DNA of 64,000 nucleotides from Stenotrophomonas maltophilia (GTDB lineage: Bacteria > Pseudomonadota > Gammaproteobacteria > Xanthomonadales > Xanthomonadaceae), in NCBI RefSeq assembly GCF_004920835.1, contig NZ_QFHO01000001.1, positions 124,001-188,000 on the forward strand, given 5' to 3'. Both the position numbers and the translations under genes were made by a program. Below, piece by piece: positions 53,801-62,466 of this stretch (position 1 is the stretch's first letter; each line of letters starts with the position of its first letter). The notes below the pieces were generated by a model. That model saw only the letters and a list, made by a program, of their open reading frames with translations, was not told the DNA's origin and searched no databases.

Positions 53801-55990
53801 TCAGAAGCGGTAACCCACTTCCGCGCCGAAGATGCGCGGGCTGTCGACCGGGCCGTAGTAGTTGCCGTCGCGGCCGAAGGCCAGGTTGTCGAAGATCAGG
53901 CCATTGATGCGGCGCTTGTTGGTCAGGTTCTGCACGAACACCCGCGCGCTCCACGGCCCGGTCTCGTAGCCCAGCTGCGCACCGAGCACGGCCACTGCGG
54001 GCTGGAACGCGCGGTTGCGTTCATCCAGTGCACTGGAGCCGGTGAACTGCGATTCCAGCCGAGCATAGATGCCCGAGTCGAACTGATAGCGCGCCGCCAG
54101 ATAGCCAGTGTAGTGAGGGGTCAGCTTGACCCGCTTGCCATCCAGGTTCTGGTCCACGCTGACCCACAGCTTGGTGTACTTCGCATCGACGTAGCCCACA
54201 TTCGCCATCAGGGTGAAGCCCGGCAGCACTTCGAACACGCCCTCCAGCTCGGCACCACGCGAACGGATCGAGGCATCCGAACCTACGTAGTCCGACGAGA
54301 TCGGGCGGCCGTTGGCATCGGTGGCCACCTGGATCTCCTGCCAGTTGTCCGAGGTGATGTGGAACAGCGCACCACCGATGTGGCCACGCCCGCCGGCCAG
54401 GTTCATCTTGAAGCCCAGCTCATGGCTCCACATGCGTTCGGACTCGTAGCGCAGCACCTTGTCGTTGACCACATCGCTCTGCGCCGCAGCCAGATTGAAG
54501 CCACCCGGAATGTAGCCCTTGGCCGAGGCCGCGTAGAAGGAAAGGTCGTCAGTGGCGTCGTAGCGCAGCGACACCCGCGGCAGCGTGGCCGAGAAGGTAT
54601 GCGCCAGCGCGGCATCGCGGTACAGCACGCGGCCACCGGCGCCCAGATCCAGCGCACCGGCACGCTGTTCGGTGGAGCGCCGTGCCTGCTCATGGCGCAG
54701 GCCGGCGCTGGCGGTCAGCTTCGGCACCGCCGGGAAGGTGTAGCTTGCGGTGGCGAAGACGCTGTAGTCCTCGCCCTTGGAGGTCTGCCGCGGGGCCAGG
54801 TTGTAGCTGTCCAGCCCATGCAGCGCCGGGCCGACGAAGGTGCCGAGGATCGAATCCTTGCTGTTGCGGTAGGTCGACACACCCGCCATCCAGGTCAGCG
54901 CCTGGTCGCTGGGCGAGCTGAAGCGCGCCTCGGCCGTCCATTCCTTCTTCCTGTCGTAGATGCGACCGGCCAATGCCGGGCTGTTGGTCATGTCGAAGTC
55001 GTAGCCGGCCGAGGTCACCTCCTCGTCCCGCCAGGAAGCGGCCACGTCCAGCGTGCCGGCCTGCAGCTGCCATTGCGCACTGAGGCCAGCCACCGTTTCG
55101 TCCTTTTCGGTGCGCTTGGGCGCGTCGTTGATGTAGGTGAAGTCACCGGCACGGCGGCCGCCATTGAGCGATGTGCCGTAGGTGCGGTTGTAGAGGCCGG
55201 TATCCAGCGGCAGGTATTCATACTCGAACATGCCCGGCGCGCGGGTGCGCAGGTGATAGGCCAGCGCGTTCACCGAAACGTAGTCGCTCGGCCGCCAGCG
55301 CAGCTTGCCCTGGAGGTAGCCTTCGCCGACCTTGCCGCGCGCACCGGAAGGCGTGAGGTTCTTCAGGTAGGCGTCCTCATCGGAGCCCATGAACGCCACC
55401 GAGCCGGACAGGCTGCCCGTCTTGTTCAGCGGCCCTGCCAGGAAGCCATCGAGAGCGGTGCCATTGCCGTTGCCGAACCAGGTGCTGCGCAGGTTGACCT
55501 CGCCTTCGCGCTTGTCCGCAGGACCACGCGTACGCACCAGCACCAGGCCGGATTCGCTGTTGGCGCCATACAACGTGCCCTGCGGACCGCGCAGCACCTC
55601 CACCGACTCGACCTGGTTGAGCACGGCATTGCTCAGTTCGCGGAACGGAATGCCGTCGATGTAGACCGAGGCGCGGTTGACCAGGAACGGATTGGACTCG
55701 ATGCCGCGGATCGAGATGAACATGTTGCTGAGCTGGCCCATCGCATTGAACTTGACGTTCGGCGCGAGCTTGTCGAGGTCACGGAACTCGGTGACGCCCG
55801 CTTCCTTCAGGGCCTGCCTGTCGAGCACCGTCACCGACAGATCGCTCTTCAGGTAAGGCGTATCGCGCTTGGAACCGGTGACGCGGACACCGTCGAGCGT
55901 GGTCGGGTCGGCCTGCTGGGCAAGGGCGGGCAAGGCAGGAACGAGCAGGGATGCTGCGATGAGCGCGGCAGCAGGCGTGGACGACTTCAA
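53801..55990 (-). CDS. TonB-dependent receptor, probable zinc receptor (ZnuD-like role)
   Basis: This 729-residue outer-membrane receptor has plug motifs SVTVLDRQALKEAGVTEFRDLDKLAPNV, ISIRGIESNPF, VYIDGIPF and VEVLRGPQGTLYGANSESG, and a barrel ending AEVGYRF. The frame is open to ATG 56065, but that start lies within the Zur-type box. TTG 55990 gives a proper signal peptide (STPAAALIAASLLVPALPALA) and has GAGG 8 bases before it, so I prefer it. The Zur box, about 60 bases upstream, and the Zrg-like operon suggest uptake of zinc or a zinc chelate, but the plug-barrel alone would also fit another substrate. Confidence 0.87.
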   Translation of the reverse strand: MKSSTPAAALIAASLLVPALPALAQQADPTTLDGVRVTGSKRDTPYLKSDLSVTVLDRQALKEAGVTEFRDLDKLAPNVKFNAMGQLSNMFISIRGIESNPFLVNRASVYIDGIPFRELSNAVLNQVESVEVLRGPQGTLYGANSESGLVLVRTRGPADKREGEVNLRSTWFGNGNGTALDGFLAGPLNKTGSLSGSVAFMGSDEDAYLKNLTPSGARGKVGEGYLQGKLRWRPSDYVSVNALAYHLRTRAPGMFEYEYLPLDTGLYNRTYGTSLNGGRRAGDFTYINDAPKRTEKDETVAGLSAQWQLQAGTLDVAASWRDEEVTSAGYDFDMTNSPALAGRIYDRKKEWTAEARFSSPSDQALTWMAGVSTYRNSKDSILGTFVGPALHGLDSYNLAPRQTSKGEDYSVFATASYTFPAVPKLTASAGLRHEQARRSTEQRAGALDLGAGGRVLYRDAALAHTFSATLPRVSLRYDATDDLSFYAASAKGYIPGGFNLAAAQSDVVNDKVLRYESERMWSHELGFKMNLAGGRGHIGGALFHITSDNWQEIQVATDANGRPISSDYVGSDASIRSRGAELEGVFEVLPGFTLMANVGYVDAKYTKLWVSVDQNLDGKRVKLTPHYTGYLAARYQFDSGIYARLESQFTGSSALDERNRAFQPAVAVLGAQLGYETGPWSARVFVQNLTNKRRINGLIFDNLAFGRDGNYYGPVDSPRIFGAEVGYRF

Positions 55991-56049
55991 AGCGGGAACC
56001 TCGACGGATGGAGTGACGGAAGCGCGAGCGGCGGCAGCGCGGGCAAGAG

Positions 56050-56064
56050 TGTTATCCTGTAACA
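56050..56064. promoter_or_regulatory. Zur-type box upstream of the TonB receptor
   Basis: TGTTAT-CCT-GTAACA has inverted arms with one mismatch and shares TGTTA and GTAACA with the box at 53250-53264. It lies between the receptor and the divergent AraC gene and could serve both. Confidence 0.72.
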
Positions 56065-56120
56065 TTCGCGCCCTGCCGCCACTCCATTTCCGGCAGCGCC
56101 GCTCCATTCCCGGATCCGTG

Positions 56121-56975
56121 ATGCCCGCCCTCACCGACCAGTTGCTGCAGGAAACCCGGTCGCAGGCCCCTGCTGCCTACGCCAGCGATGACGGGGCGGT
56201 GGTGCTGCTGCGCCATCGCTTCGAGGCCAGCGAAGGCGAGATGGGCCATCCGCACCAGCTTCGCCTGGGCCTGGCCGTGGGCGGCGGCGGACGGCTGCAG
56301 CAGCGCACCCTCAACGGCCTGCTGCAGGCGCCGTGGCGGCCCGGCCAGTTCAATCTGGTGCTGCCGGGAGACACCGGCACCTATGCCAGCCCCGCAGTCG
56401 ATCTGCTCGGCATCGCCATCGATACCCGCCTGCATCCGCAGGATCCGCAGCGGTTGCAACACCTGCAGCCGCTGGCGGCGCGGCTGCACCACGACCCGGT
56501 GATCACTTCGGTACTGCAGGCGTTGTGGTGCAGCGCGCAGGCCGATGTCTGCCTGCCAGGCTTCCTGGAGCATGGCGCCCAGGTCCTGCTCCACCGCCTG
56601 GGCCAGCTTGCCGGGCTTGCCTGCACGGAACGCGGCAGGGACACGGCACTGTCCACGCGGCGGCTGCAGCAGCTGGAGGCCTACATCGATGCACAGCACG
56701 GCCAGCCTCTTGAAGTCGCACAGTTGGCCGCTGCGGTGCAGATGGACCCGTCCACGTTCGGTCGTGCGCTGCGCGCCGCCACCGGTCTGCCGCCCTATGC
56801 GTTCCTGACCCGACGCCGCATGCAATGGGCGCGCGGGGCACTGGCCCAGGGATGCAGCGTCACCGAGGTTGCGCTGGCCAGTGGCTACGCCAATCCCAGC
56901 AAGTTCAGCGCAGCCTTCCGGCGTGTGGTCGGTTGTTCGCCTTCGGCCTGGATCGCGCAGTCACGGGCCCGGTAG
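56121..56975 (+). CDS. AraC-family regulator divergent from the zinc-type receptor
   Basis: This 284-residue regulator has an N-terminal sensing domain of about 170 residues and a C-terminal double helix-turn-helix (PLEVAQLAAAVQMDPSTFGRALRAATGLPPYAFLTRRRMQWA and SVTEVALASGYANPSKFSAAFRRVVGCSPSAW). ATG 56121 is chosen. It is transcribed divergently from the receptor and probably activates it when a ligand is imported, in the manner of siderophore-responsive AraC regulators. The TAG stop is part of a SMAG repeat. Confidence 0.87.
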   Translation: MPALTDQLLQETRSQAPAAYASDDGAVVLLRHRFEASEGEMGHPHQLRLGLAVGGGGRLQQRTLNGLLQAPWRPGQFNLVLPGDTGTYASPAVDLLGIAIDTRLHPQDPQRLQHLQPLAARLHHDPVITSVLQALWCSAQADVCLPGFLEHGAQVLLHRLGQLAGLACTERGRDTALSTRRLQQLEAYIDAQHGQPLEVAQLAAAVQMDPSTFGRALRAATGLPPYAFLTRRRMQWARGALAQGCSVTEVALASGYANPSKFSAAFRRVVGCSPSAWIAQSRAR

Positions 56976-56993
56976 CGCCGGCCGCGGGCCGGC
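56972..56993 (+). repeat. SMAG-type repeat supplying the AraC stop codon
   Basis: GTAGCGCCGGCC-GC-GGGCCGGC starts at 56972, and its TAG at 56973-56975 ends the AraC gene. Confidence 0.75.
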
Positions 56994-56997
56994 AGCC

Positions 56998-57019
56998 AAC
57001 ATTACAGACCGGTAATGTT
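56998..57019. promoter_or_regulatory. Inverted repeat AACATTAC-N6-GTAATGTT upstream of copC
   Basis: Perfect 8-base arms surround AGACCG, 68 bases before the copC ATG. ATTAC and GTAAT half-sites fit CopR/CusR-type metal regulators. The response regulator encoded in the same cluster is the candidate. Confidence 0.65.
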
Positions 57020-57086
57020 CGCGTCAGGGCAGCGAAAGGCGCGCTGCACCACCCTGAGCGCAACTTCCCGACAGGCGTTCCCGCAC

Positions 57087-57464
57087 ATGACCCGCGCCCT
57101 GCTCCGCCCCACCTCGCTCGCCCTGCTGCTGTCCGGCCTTGCGGTCGCACCGCTGGCGCTGGCCCATCCCAGCCTGGTGCGTGCAACGCCGGCCGCCGAC
57201 GCCACCGTGGCCCCGGCCAGCCAGATCGAACTGCAGTTCAGTGAAAAGGTGATGCCGCGTGCCACCCGCATCGAACTGAGCATGGACCATGGCCGCATGA
57301 AGATGGCGATGCCGACCACTGCGCAGGAGATCTCCGAGGACGGCCACACCCTGCGCGCGCGCTTCGCCAAGCCGCTGCCTGCCGGCACTTACGCCCTGCA
57401 GTGGCGCGCGGTCGGCCAGGACAGCCATCCGATCACCGGCAACTACCGCTTCACCGTGAAGTAA
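57087..57464 (+). CDS. copC: CopC: periplasmic copper-binding protein
   Basis: This 125-residue protein has a signal peptide (SLALLLSGLAVAPLALA) cut before the mature start HPSLVRATPAADATV. That N-terminal histidine is the classical Cu(II) ligand of CopC. The beta-sandwich ends with DSHPITGNYRFTV, containing the second histidine site. It passes copper to CopD, encoded 10 bases downstream. ATG 57087 is chosen for the signal peptide. Confidence 0.92.
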   Translation: MTRALLRPTSLALLLSGLAVAPLALAHPSLVRATPAADATVAPASQIELQFSEKVMPRATRIELSMDHGRMKMAMPTTAQEISEDGHTLRARFAKPLPAGTYALQWRAVGQDSHPITGNYRFTVK

Positions 57465-57474
57465 GGCCGCTGCT

Positions 57475-58359
57475 GTGGCCGAGCTTTCGCCGTATGCGCT
57501 GCGGCTTTCGCTGTATGCCGTGTTGATGCTGCTGTTCGGGCGGATGCTGTTCGTCCGGCCCGGGCTGCCGCACGGCGTCTCGCTGACGCTCACCGTGATC
57601 GCGTTGGTACTGGTCATCACCGACGCGGTGACCCGGTTGTCCGGCGTGCTTGGCATATCGCCGGCCGACATCGACGGCGAGACCGCGCGCTGGTTTCTTG
57701 CCGGTACGCCAGTGGGGGAAGCGGGCCTGCTGCGCCTCCTGGCCATACTGGCAATGTTGCCGCTGCTGGCCATCAACCGCCCCGTACAGGGCCTGCGCCG
57801 CCTCGCACTGCTGGCACTGTCTGCCAGCGCATTGGCCAGCCTTTCCTGGAATGGCCATGCCGCCGCCGGCGACGGGTTCGGCGGCACGCTTCGGCTCGGC
57901 GCCGGCATGCTGCATCTGCTGGCCGCCGGCGCCTGGGTCGGGGCGATCGCCGCCATCCTGCAGCTGGCGCTGCGACCGCAGGGCCTGCGTCTGCGCGAAC
58001 GCACCCGCGAGCTGTGGCAGGCCGCGCACAGCTTCGCTGTGCCCGGCACGATCATCGTCGCCCTGCTGGCGATGACCGGCACCTATACCTATGTCGATCT
58101 CGGCGGCTCGCTGCACACCCTGGCCGAAACCGCACATGGGCGCTGGCTGCTGCTCAAACTGGCCCTGGTCGGCGGCATGCTGGGGCTGGCCGCGCTGCAT
58201 CGCTGGCGGCTGGTACCGGCGCTGGCCGTTTCCATCCGCGGCGGCTGGCAACCCAGGCCACTGCGTTCGCTGCGCCACAGCCTGGCCTGCGAAGCGGTGC
58301 TGGCGCTGCTGGTGCTGGCCTGTGTAGCGGTACTCGGCACCCTGGACCCGGTGGCATGA
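57475..58359 (+). CDS. copD: CopD: inner-membrane copper transport protein
   Basis: This 294-residue protein has eight hydrophobic segments and typical CopD blocks: SWNGHAAAGDGFGGTLRLGAGMLHLLAAGAWVGAI with metal-binding histidines, and LLLKLALVGGMLGLAALHRWRLVP. It works with CopC in copper uptake or handling. GTG at 57475, ten bases after copC, is the start. The response-regulator gene follows after 45 bases, so copCD and the sensor pair may be one transcript. Confidence 0.9.
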   Translation: MAELSPYALRLSLYAVLMLLFGRMLFVRPGLPHGVSLTLTVIALVLVITDAVTRLSGVLGISPADIDGETARWFLAGTPVGEAGLLRLLAILAMLPLLAINRPVQGLRRLALLALSASALASLSWNGHAAAGDGFGGTLRLGAGMLHLLAAGAWVGAIAAILQLALRPQGLRLRERTRELWQAAHSFAVPGTIIVALLAMTGTYTYVDLGGSLHTLAETAHGRWLLLKLALVGGMLGLAALHRWRLVPALAVSIRGGWQPRPLRSLRHSLACEAVLALLVLACVAVLGTLDPVA

Positions 58360-58404
58360 ACCGCCGCTGCCGACCCACCCGCAAGCTGCGATGATGGCCG
58401 CACC

Positions 58405-59103
58405 ATGAAACTGCTGATCGTCGAAGACGAACCCAAGACCGGCAACTACCTGCGCCAGGGCCTGATCGAGGCCGGCTATGTGGTCGATCTCGCCAGCAAC
58501 GGCATCGACGGGCTGCACCTGGCCGGGAGCGGCGAGTACCAGCTGGTCATCCTCGATGTGATGCTGCCCGGCCTGGATGGCTGGACCGTGCTGTCGCGGC
58601 TGCGTGGAGCCGGCTGGCCGCTGCCGGTGCTGTTCCTGACCGCGCGCAGCAGCATCGCCGACCGCGTGCAGGGCCTGGAGCTGGGCGCCGATGACTACCT
58701 GGCCAAGCCCTTCGCTTTCGCCGAGCTGCTGGCGCGCGTGCGCACGCTGCTGCGCCGTGGCCAGGCCGTGCCGCAGGTTGAACGCATCGTCATTGCCGAC
58801 CTGGTGGTGGATACCCTGCGCCGCCGGGTGGAGCGTGGCGGCCAGCGCATCGCGCTCAGCCAGAAGGAGTACACCCTGCTGGAGCTGCTGGCACGGCGCC
58901 GTGGCGAAGTGCTGCCGCGCTCGCTGATCGCCTCGCAGGTGTGGGACATGAACTTCGACAGCGACACCAATGTGATCGACGTGGCGATCCGCCGCCTGCG
59001 CGCGAAGATCGACGATGATTTCGCCGAGAAGCTGATCGTCACCGTGCGCGGCATGGGCTATGTGCTGGAGGCGCCGGACGACGGCGCCGCGCGCAACGGA
59101 TGA
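58405..59103 (+). CDS. Heavy-metal response regulator (CopR/CusR type)
   Basis: This 232-residue OmpR-type regulator has receiver motifs VEDEP, phospho-acceptor D51 in [15 protein letters not shown] and LAKPF. Its winged-helix domain has [50 protein letters not shown], the form shared by CopR, CusR and PcoR. The probable target is the inverted repeat before copC (56998-57019). Its stop overlaps the kinase start (ATGA). Confidence 0.92.
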   Translation: MKLLIVEDEPKTGNYLRQGLIEAGYVVDLASNGIDGLHLAGSGEYQLVILDVMLPGLDGWTVLSRLRGAGWPLPVLFLTARSSIADRVQGLELGADDYLAKPFAFAELLARVRTLLRRGQAVPQVERIVIADLVVDTLRRRVERGGQRIALSQKEYTLLELLARRRGEVLPRSLIASQVWDMNFDSDTNVIDVAIRRLRAKIDDDFAEKLIVTVRGMGYVLEAPDDGAARNG

Positions 59104-60467
59104 GCCTGCGCCGCTCCATCGCGGTGCGGCTGACGCTGCTGTTCGCCACCGTGGCAACGCTGGTGCTGGCGGCACTCGGCGTGGCGATCTATATCAGCGC
59201 CCGTCACGATCTGGTCGCACAGGATTTCACCGAGCTGGAGAACAAGGTCGCGTTGATCAGTGACCTGGCCGGCAATGGGCCTGCGTCCGTTCGCGGGCAA
59301 CGACTGGCAGAGGCGCTGAGCCACCATCCCGACATCGCCTTCCATATTGTGGATGCGCGCGGCACCGTGCTGTTCTCCACCGCGCCGGCGCTGCTGCGCG
59401 AACACGCACGCAGCCAGCCTATCGATAGTGCCTTCCGGCGGCACGACTGGATCCTTGCCGACGGAACGTGCATGCATGCGCTGCACCTGCGCCAGACCCT
59501 GGCCGACGGCAGCCAGCTGCTGATCCTGCTGGCCATCGACGATGCCCGCCATGCCGACTTCCTGCAGCGCTTCCGCCACCTGCTGGCGATCGCCATCATC
59601 GGTGCCGCCGTGGCCAGCAGCCTGCTGGGTGGCTATGTGGTACGACGCACGCTGCGACCGCTGCGGACGCTGGCCGATGAAGCCCGTCAGATCACCGCAG
59701 GGCGCCTGCAGCGGCGTTTGAACGCCCGCAGCGCGCCGGCTGAGCTGGAACAGCTGGCGCAGACCCTCAACGGCATGCTGGCGCGATTACAGCAGGACTT
59801 CGCGCGCCTGACCGAATTCTCCGGTGATCTGGCCCACGAGCTGCGCACGCCTATCACCAACATGCTGACCCAGGTACAGGTGGTGCTGGCCCACCCGCGC
59901 AGCAACGAGGCCTATCGCGAGACGCTGGCCTCGTGCGCCGAAGAACTGCAGCAGTTGGCGCAGACCGTGGGTGACCTGCTGTACCTGGCGCAGGCCGAGG
60001 CGCCGGGGGCACTGCCTTCGCGCGAGCCGGTGGCGCTGGATGCGGTGGTGGATTCGCTGCTGGAGTTTTACGAACTGCTGGCTGAGGACCGGCAATTGAC
60101 CCTGTGCCGCGACGGCGTGGCGAGCGTGGAAGGCAACCGTTTGATGCTGCACCGGGCGATCGCCAATCTGCTGTCCAACGCGTTGAAGCACGCAGCCGTG
60201 GGCAGCGAGGTGCGGGTGGAGCTGGTCGAGGGCGATGGCATGTGCAGGGTCAGCGTGCACAACCTCGGCCCGCCGATTGCCGAAGCAGCACTGCCGCGCC
60301 TGTTCGATCGCTTCTATCGCGGCGAGCGTGGCCGCCACGAAGGTGCTGGACTGGGCCTGGCGATCACCCGCGCAATTGCACAGGCCCATGGCGGAACGGT
60401 AAGCGTGACCTCCGATGAAACCGGCACCGTGTTCGAGCTGGTGCTGCCGAGCGCCGCAGCGCCGTAA
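59100..60467 (+). CDS. Heavy-metal sensor histidine kinase (CopS/CusS type)
   Basis: This 455-residue kinase has two transmembrane helices (about residues 11-33 and 161-182) around a periplasmic domain of about 125 residues with several histidines ([21 protein letters not shown]), possible copper ligands. HAMP, dimerisation helix with H246 in [14 protein letters not shown]-box [10 protein letters not shown] and [13 protein letters not shown] follow. It pairs with the overlapping regulator and belongs to the copCD cluster. Confidence 0.92.
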   Translation: MSLRRSIAVRLTLLFATVATLVLAALGVAIYISARHDLVAQDFTELENKVALISDLAGNGPASVRGQRLAEALSHHPDIAFHIVDARGTVLFSTAPALLREHARSQPIDSAFRRHDWILADGTCMHALHLRQTLADGSQLLILLAIDDARHADFLQRFRHLLAIAIIGAAVASSLLGGYVVRRTLRPLRTLADEARQITAGRLQRRLNARSAPAELEQLAQTLNGMLARLQQDFARLTEFSGDLAHELRTPITNMLTQVQVVLAHPRSNEAYRETLASCAEELQQLAQTVGDLLYLAQAEAPGALPSREPVALDAVVDSLLEFYELLAEDRQLTLCRDGVASVEGNRLMLHRAIANLLSNALKHAAVGSEVRVELVEGDGMCRVSVHNLGPPIAEAALPRLFDRFYRGERGRHEGAGLGLAITRAIAQAHGGTVSVTSDETGTVFELVLPSAAAP

Positions 60468-60579
60468 TACCGGCCGCTGGCCGGCAGCCTTGGCACACCC
60501 AGCGTATTGCAGTTGCCGGCCAGCGGCCGGCACTACCCAGCATGGCCAGCGGTTGGTAGTGCCGGCCGCTGGCCGGCAA
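60464..60579. repeat. Cluster of three SMAG-type repeats
   Basis: A variant with GTAA head starts at 60464 over the kinase stop. A reversed copy ends CACTAC at 60513-60536, and a plus copy lies at 60556-60579 within the LysR gene's last codons. The middle copy gives the LysR stop. Confidence 0.78.
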
Positions 60580-61471
60580 CCCCGGCCGGGTCGAACATCC
60601 CGGCTACCCAATCGATGAACACCCGCAGCCGCGGCGACGGCGTGCGGTTGCGCGGGTAGACCAGATTCAACGGGCTCGGCGTCGGCGGTGCGTCCGGCAA
60701 CAGCTCGACCAGCTGCCCGCGCGCAATGTAGGGGGCCATCCGGTAGCGCGGCGCCTGGATGATGCCCAGCCCTGCCAGCGCGGCACCGAGGAAGGCATCG
60801 GCGCCGGAAACCGTCACCCGCGCGGGCAGCGGGACATAGCGGATCTGGCCAGCCTGCTGGAACTCCAGTGGTATCAGCTGGCCGGTGGCACTTGAGCGGT
60901 AACCGACCATCTGGTGGCCGTCCTGCAGGGCATCGATGCTGCCCGGCACGCCTCTGGCCTGCACGTAGCTTGGCGAGGCCGCCGTGACCTCGCGCAGCAT
61001 CGTCAACCGGCGCGCCGCCAGATCGCTGTCGGCCAGCGTCCCCACCCGCATCGCCGCATCCACGCCTTCGCGCAGAAGATCGACATAGCGATCGCCCTCG
61101 CTGACCTCCAGTTCGATCTCAGGGTAGCGCTGCAGAAAGTCTGGAAGGTGTGGAAACAGCAGGTGCCGGCCCAGCGTGCCATGCACTTCAATCCGCAGCG
61201 GGCCGCGTGGTGGCACGTCACGGAACGCGGCTTCAGCGTCGTCCATGTCGGCGATCAGGCGCAGGCAACGGCCATAGAAGGCCTCGCCTTCCAGCGTCGG
61301 CACCACCAGCCGCGTGGTCCGGTGCAGCAGGCGCACGCCCAGCCGATTCTCCAGCGCCTTGATCGCATCGGTCACCGTGGCCCGCGGCAAGCCGAGGTCC
61401 CCGGAGGCACGGGTGAAGCTGCGGCGCTCGACGATACGGACGAAGGCGCGCATGGCCGTGAAACGGTCCAT
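60533..61471 (-). CDS. LysR-family regulator with repeat-encoded C terminus
   Basis: This 312-residue regulator has an N-terminal winged helix (FVRIVERRSFTRASGDLGLPRATVTDAIKALENRLGVRLLHRTTR) and a LysR substrate-binding domain. The family-like part ends at about RVFIDWVAGMF. The last 19 residues (rich in Ala, Gly and Pro) are encoded by two SMAG repeats, and the TAG stop comes from a GTAG. It is divergent from the SDR gene and probably controls it. Confidence 0.87.
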   Translation of the reverse strand: MDRFTAMRAFVRIVERRSFTRASGDLGLPRATVTDAIKALENRLGVRLLHRTTRLVVPTLEGEAFYGRCLRLIADMDDAEAAFRDVPPRGPLRIEVHGTLGRHLLFPHLPDFLQRYPEIELEVSEGDRYVDLLREGVDAAMRVGTLADSDLAARRLTMLREVTAASPSYVQARGVPGSIDALQDGHQMVGYRSSATGQLIPLEFQQAGQIRYVPLPARVTVSGADAFLGAALAGLGIIQAPRYRMAPYIARGQLVELLPDAPPTPSPLNLVYPRNRTPSPRLRVFIDWVAGMFDPAGVAGQRPALPTAGHAG

Positions 61472-61483
61472 TGTTCGGCTACC

Positions 61484-61516
61484 CGGATTATGTTGACGGA
61501 TTATGCATGATTATCC
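61484..61516. promoter_or_regulatory. Candidate LysR binding site
   Basis: CGGATTATG occurs at 61484-61492 and 61497-61505, and the second forms an imperfect inverted repeat with ATTATCCGG (GGATTAT and ATTATCC, 61498-61516). It is in the 106-base divergent gap between the LysR and SDR genes. Confidence 0.5.
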
Positions 61517-61577
61517 GGATCGATGAGATGACGAAGATGGCACTGCGCCAGTCCGGCGCGCCCTGCTGGAACCGACC

Positions 61578-62321
61578 ATGCCCACATCTTCCGCCCGCCG
61601 CGTCGCCCTGGTCACCGGTGGTTCCCGTGGCATCGGCGCTGCCATTTCGCGCCGCCTGGCCGCCGACGGCCACGCCGTGGCGATCAACTACGCCGGCCGC
61701 CGCGATGATGCCGAGGCACTGGCCGCCGAACTCACGGCCACTGGCGCACAGGCCATCGCGCTGCAGGCCGATGTGGCAGACCCGCAGGCGGTGCGCCAGC
61801 TGTTCGACGCCATCGAGACCTGCTTCGGCGGCATCGACGTGGTGGTGAACAGTGCTGGCGTACTGCAGCTGGCGCCGCTGGCCGACAGCGACGACGCACT
61901 GTTCGAACGGGTCATCGGCATCAACCTGAAGGGCGCCTTCAACGTGCTGCGCGAGAGCGCGCGACGGGTGCGTGACGGCGGCCGCCTGATCAGCCTGTCC
62001 ACCAGCGTGGTCGGCATCAAGCTGGAGAACTACAGCGTGTACGCGGCCAGCAAGGCCGCGGTGGAGACGATGGGCGCGATCCTCAGCAAGGAGCTGCGCG
62101 GGCGCAACATCACCGTGAACGCGGTGGCGCCCGGCCCGACCGCCACCGACCTGTTCCTGGATGGCAAGGCACCGGAGCTGATCGAGCGGCTGGCAAAGAT
62201 GAATCCCCTGGAGCGACTGGGCACGTCGGAGGACATCGCCGGAGCGGTGGCCTTCCTGGCCGGTGCCGATGGCGGGTGGATCAACGGCCAGGTGCTGCGC
62301 GCCAATGGCGGGATGGTGTGA
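61578..62321 (+). CDS. Short-chain dehydrogenase/reductase (FabG-like)
   Basis: This 247-residue classical SDR enzyme has the Rossmann motif TGGSRGIG (14-21), NSAGV, the catalytic Ser near SLSTSVVG and YAASK (Y and K), and the C-terminal NGQVLRANGGMV. It should bind NADP(H), since a basic residue cluster (GRRDD) follows the second strand. The substrate is unknown. LysR control from the divergent gene is likely. A 3-oxoacyl-ACP reductase role is possible but not indicated by context. Confidence 0.9.
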   Translation: MPTSSARRVALVTGGSRGIGAAISRRLAADGHAVAINYAGRRDDAEALAAELTATGAQAIALQADVADPQAVRQLFDAIETCFGGIDVVVNSAGVLQLAPLADSDDALFERVIGINLKGAFNVLRESARRVRDGGRLISLSTSVVGIKLENYSVYAASKAAVETMGAILSKELRGRNITVNAVAPGPTATDLFLDGKAPELIERLAKMNPLERLGTSEDIAGAVAFLAGADGGWINGQVLRANGGMV

Positions 62322-62337
62322 CCACGCGCCAACCCCG

Positions 62338-62466
62338 GTAGTCGCCCACCTTGGTGGGCGCTTCACCGCGAGCCAACCAAGGTTGGCATCTACCAGATCA
62401 CGCCACATCGGTAGTCGCCCACCTTGGTGGGCGCTTCACCGCATGCCAACCAAGGTTGGCATCTAC
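62338..62466. repeat. Tandem copy of a compound SMAG-type dimer
   Basis: Two nearly identical 56-base units (62338-62393 and 62411-62466) each hold GTAGTCGCCCACC-TT-GGTGGGCG and GCCAACC-AA-GGTTGGC ending CTAC. The start-to-start distance is 73 bases. The last CTAC supplies the stop codon of the RND gene on the minus strand. Confidence 0.85.

Noticed and set aside
53771-56062. 763-residue open frame on the plus strand across the zinc-type receptor
   Set aside because: Same reason: antisense frame of a clear receptor, with arginine-, alanine- and glycine-rich filler composition.
55991-56134. Longer receptor starts at 56065 or 56134
   Set aside because: They would place the start within or before the Zur-type box and give no N-terminal signal peptide.
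62338-62466. Regular repeats that could be taken for a CRISPR array
   Set aside because: The units are palindromic SMAG dimers without unique spacers of constant length, and no cas gene is in the window.
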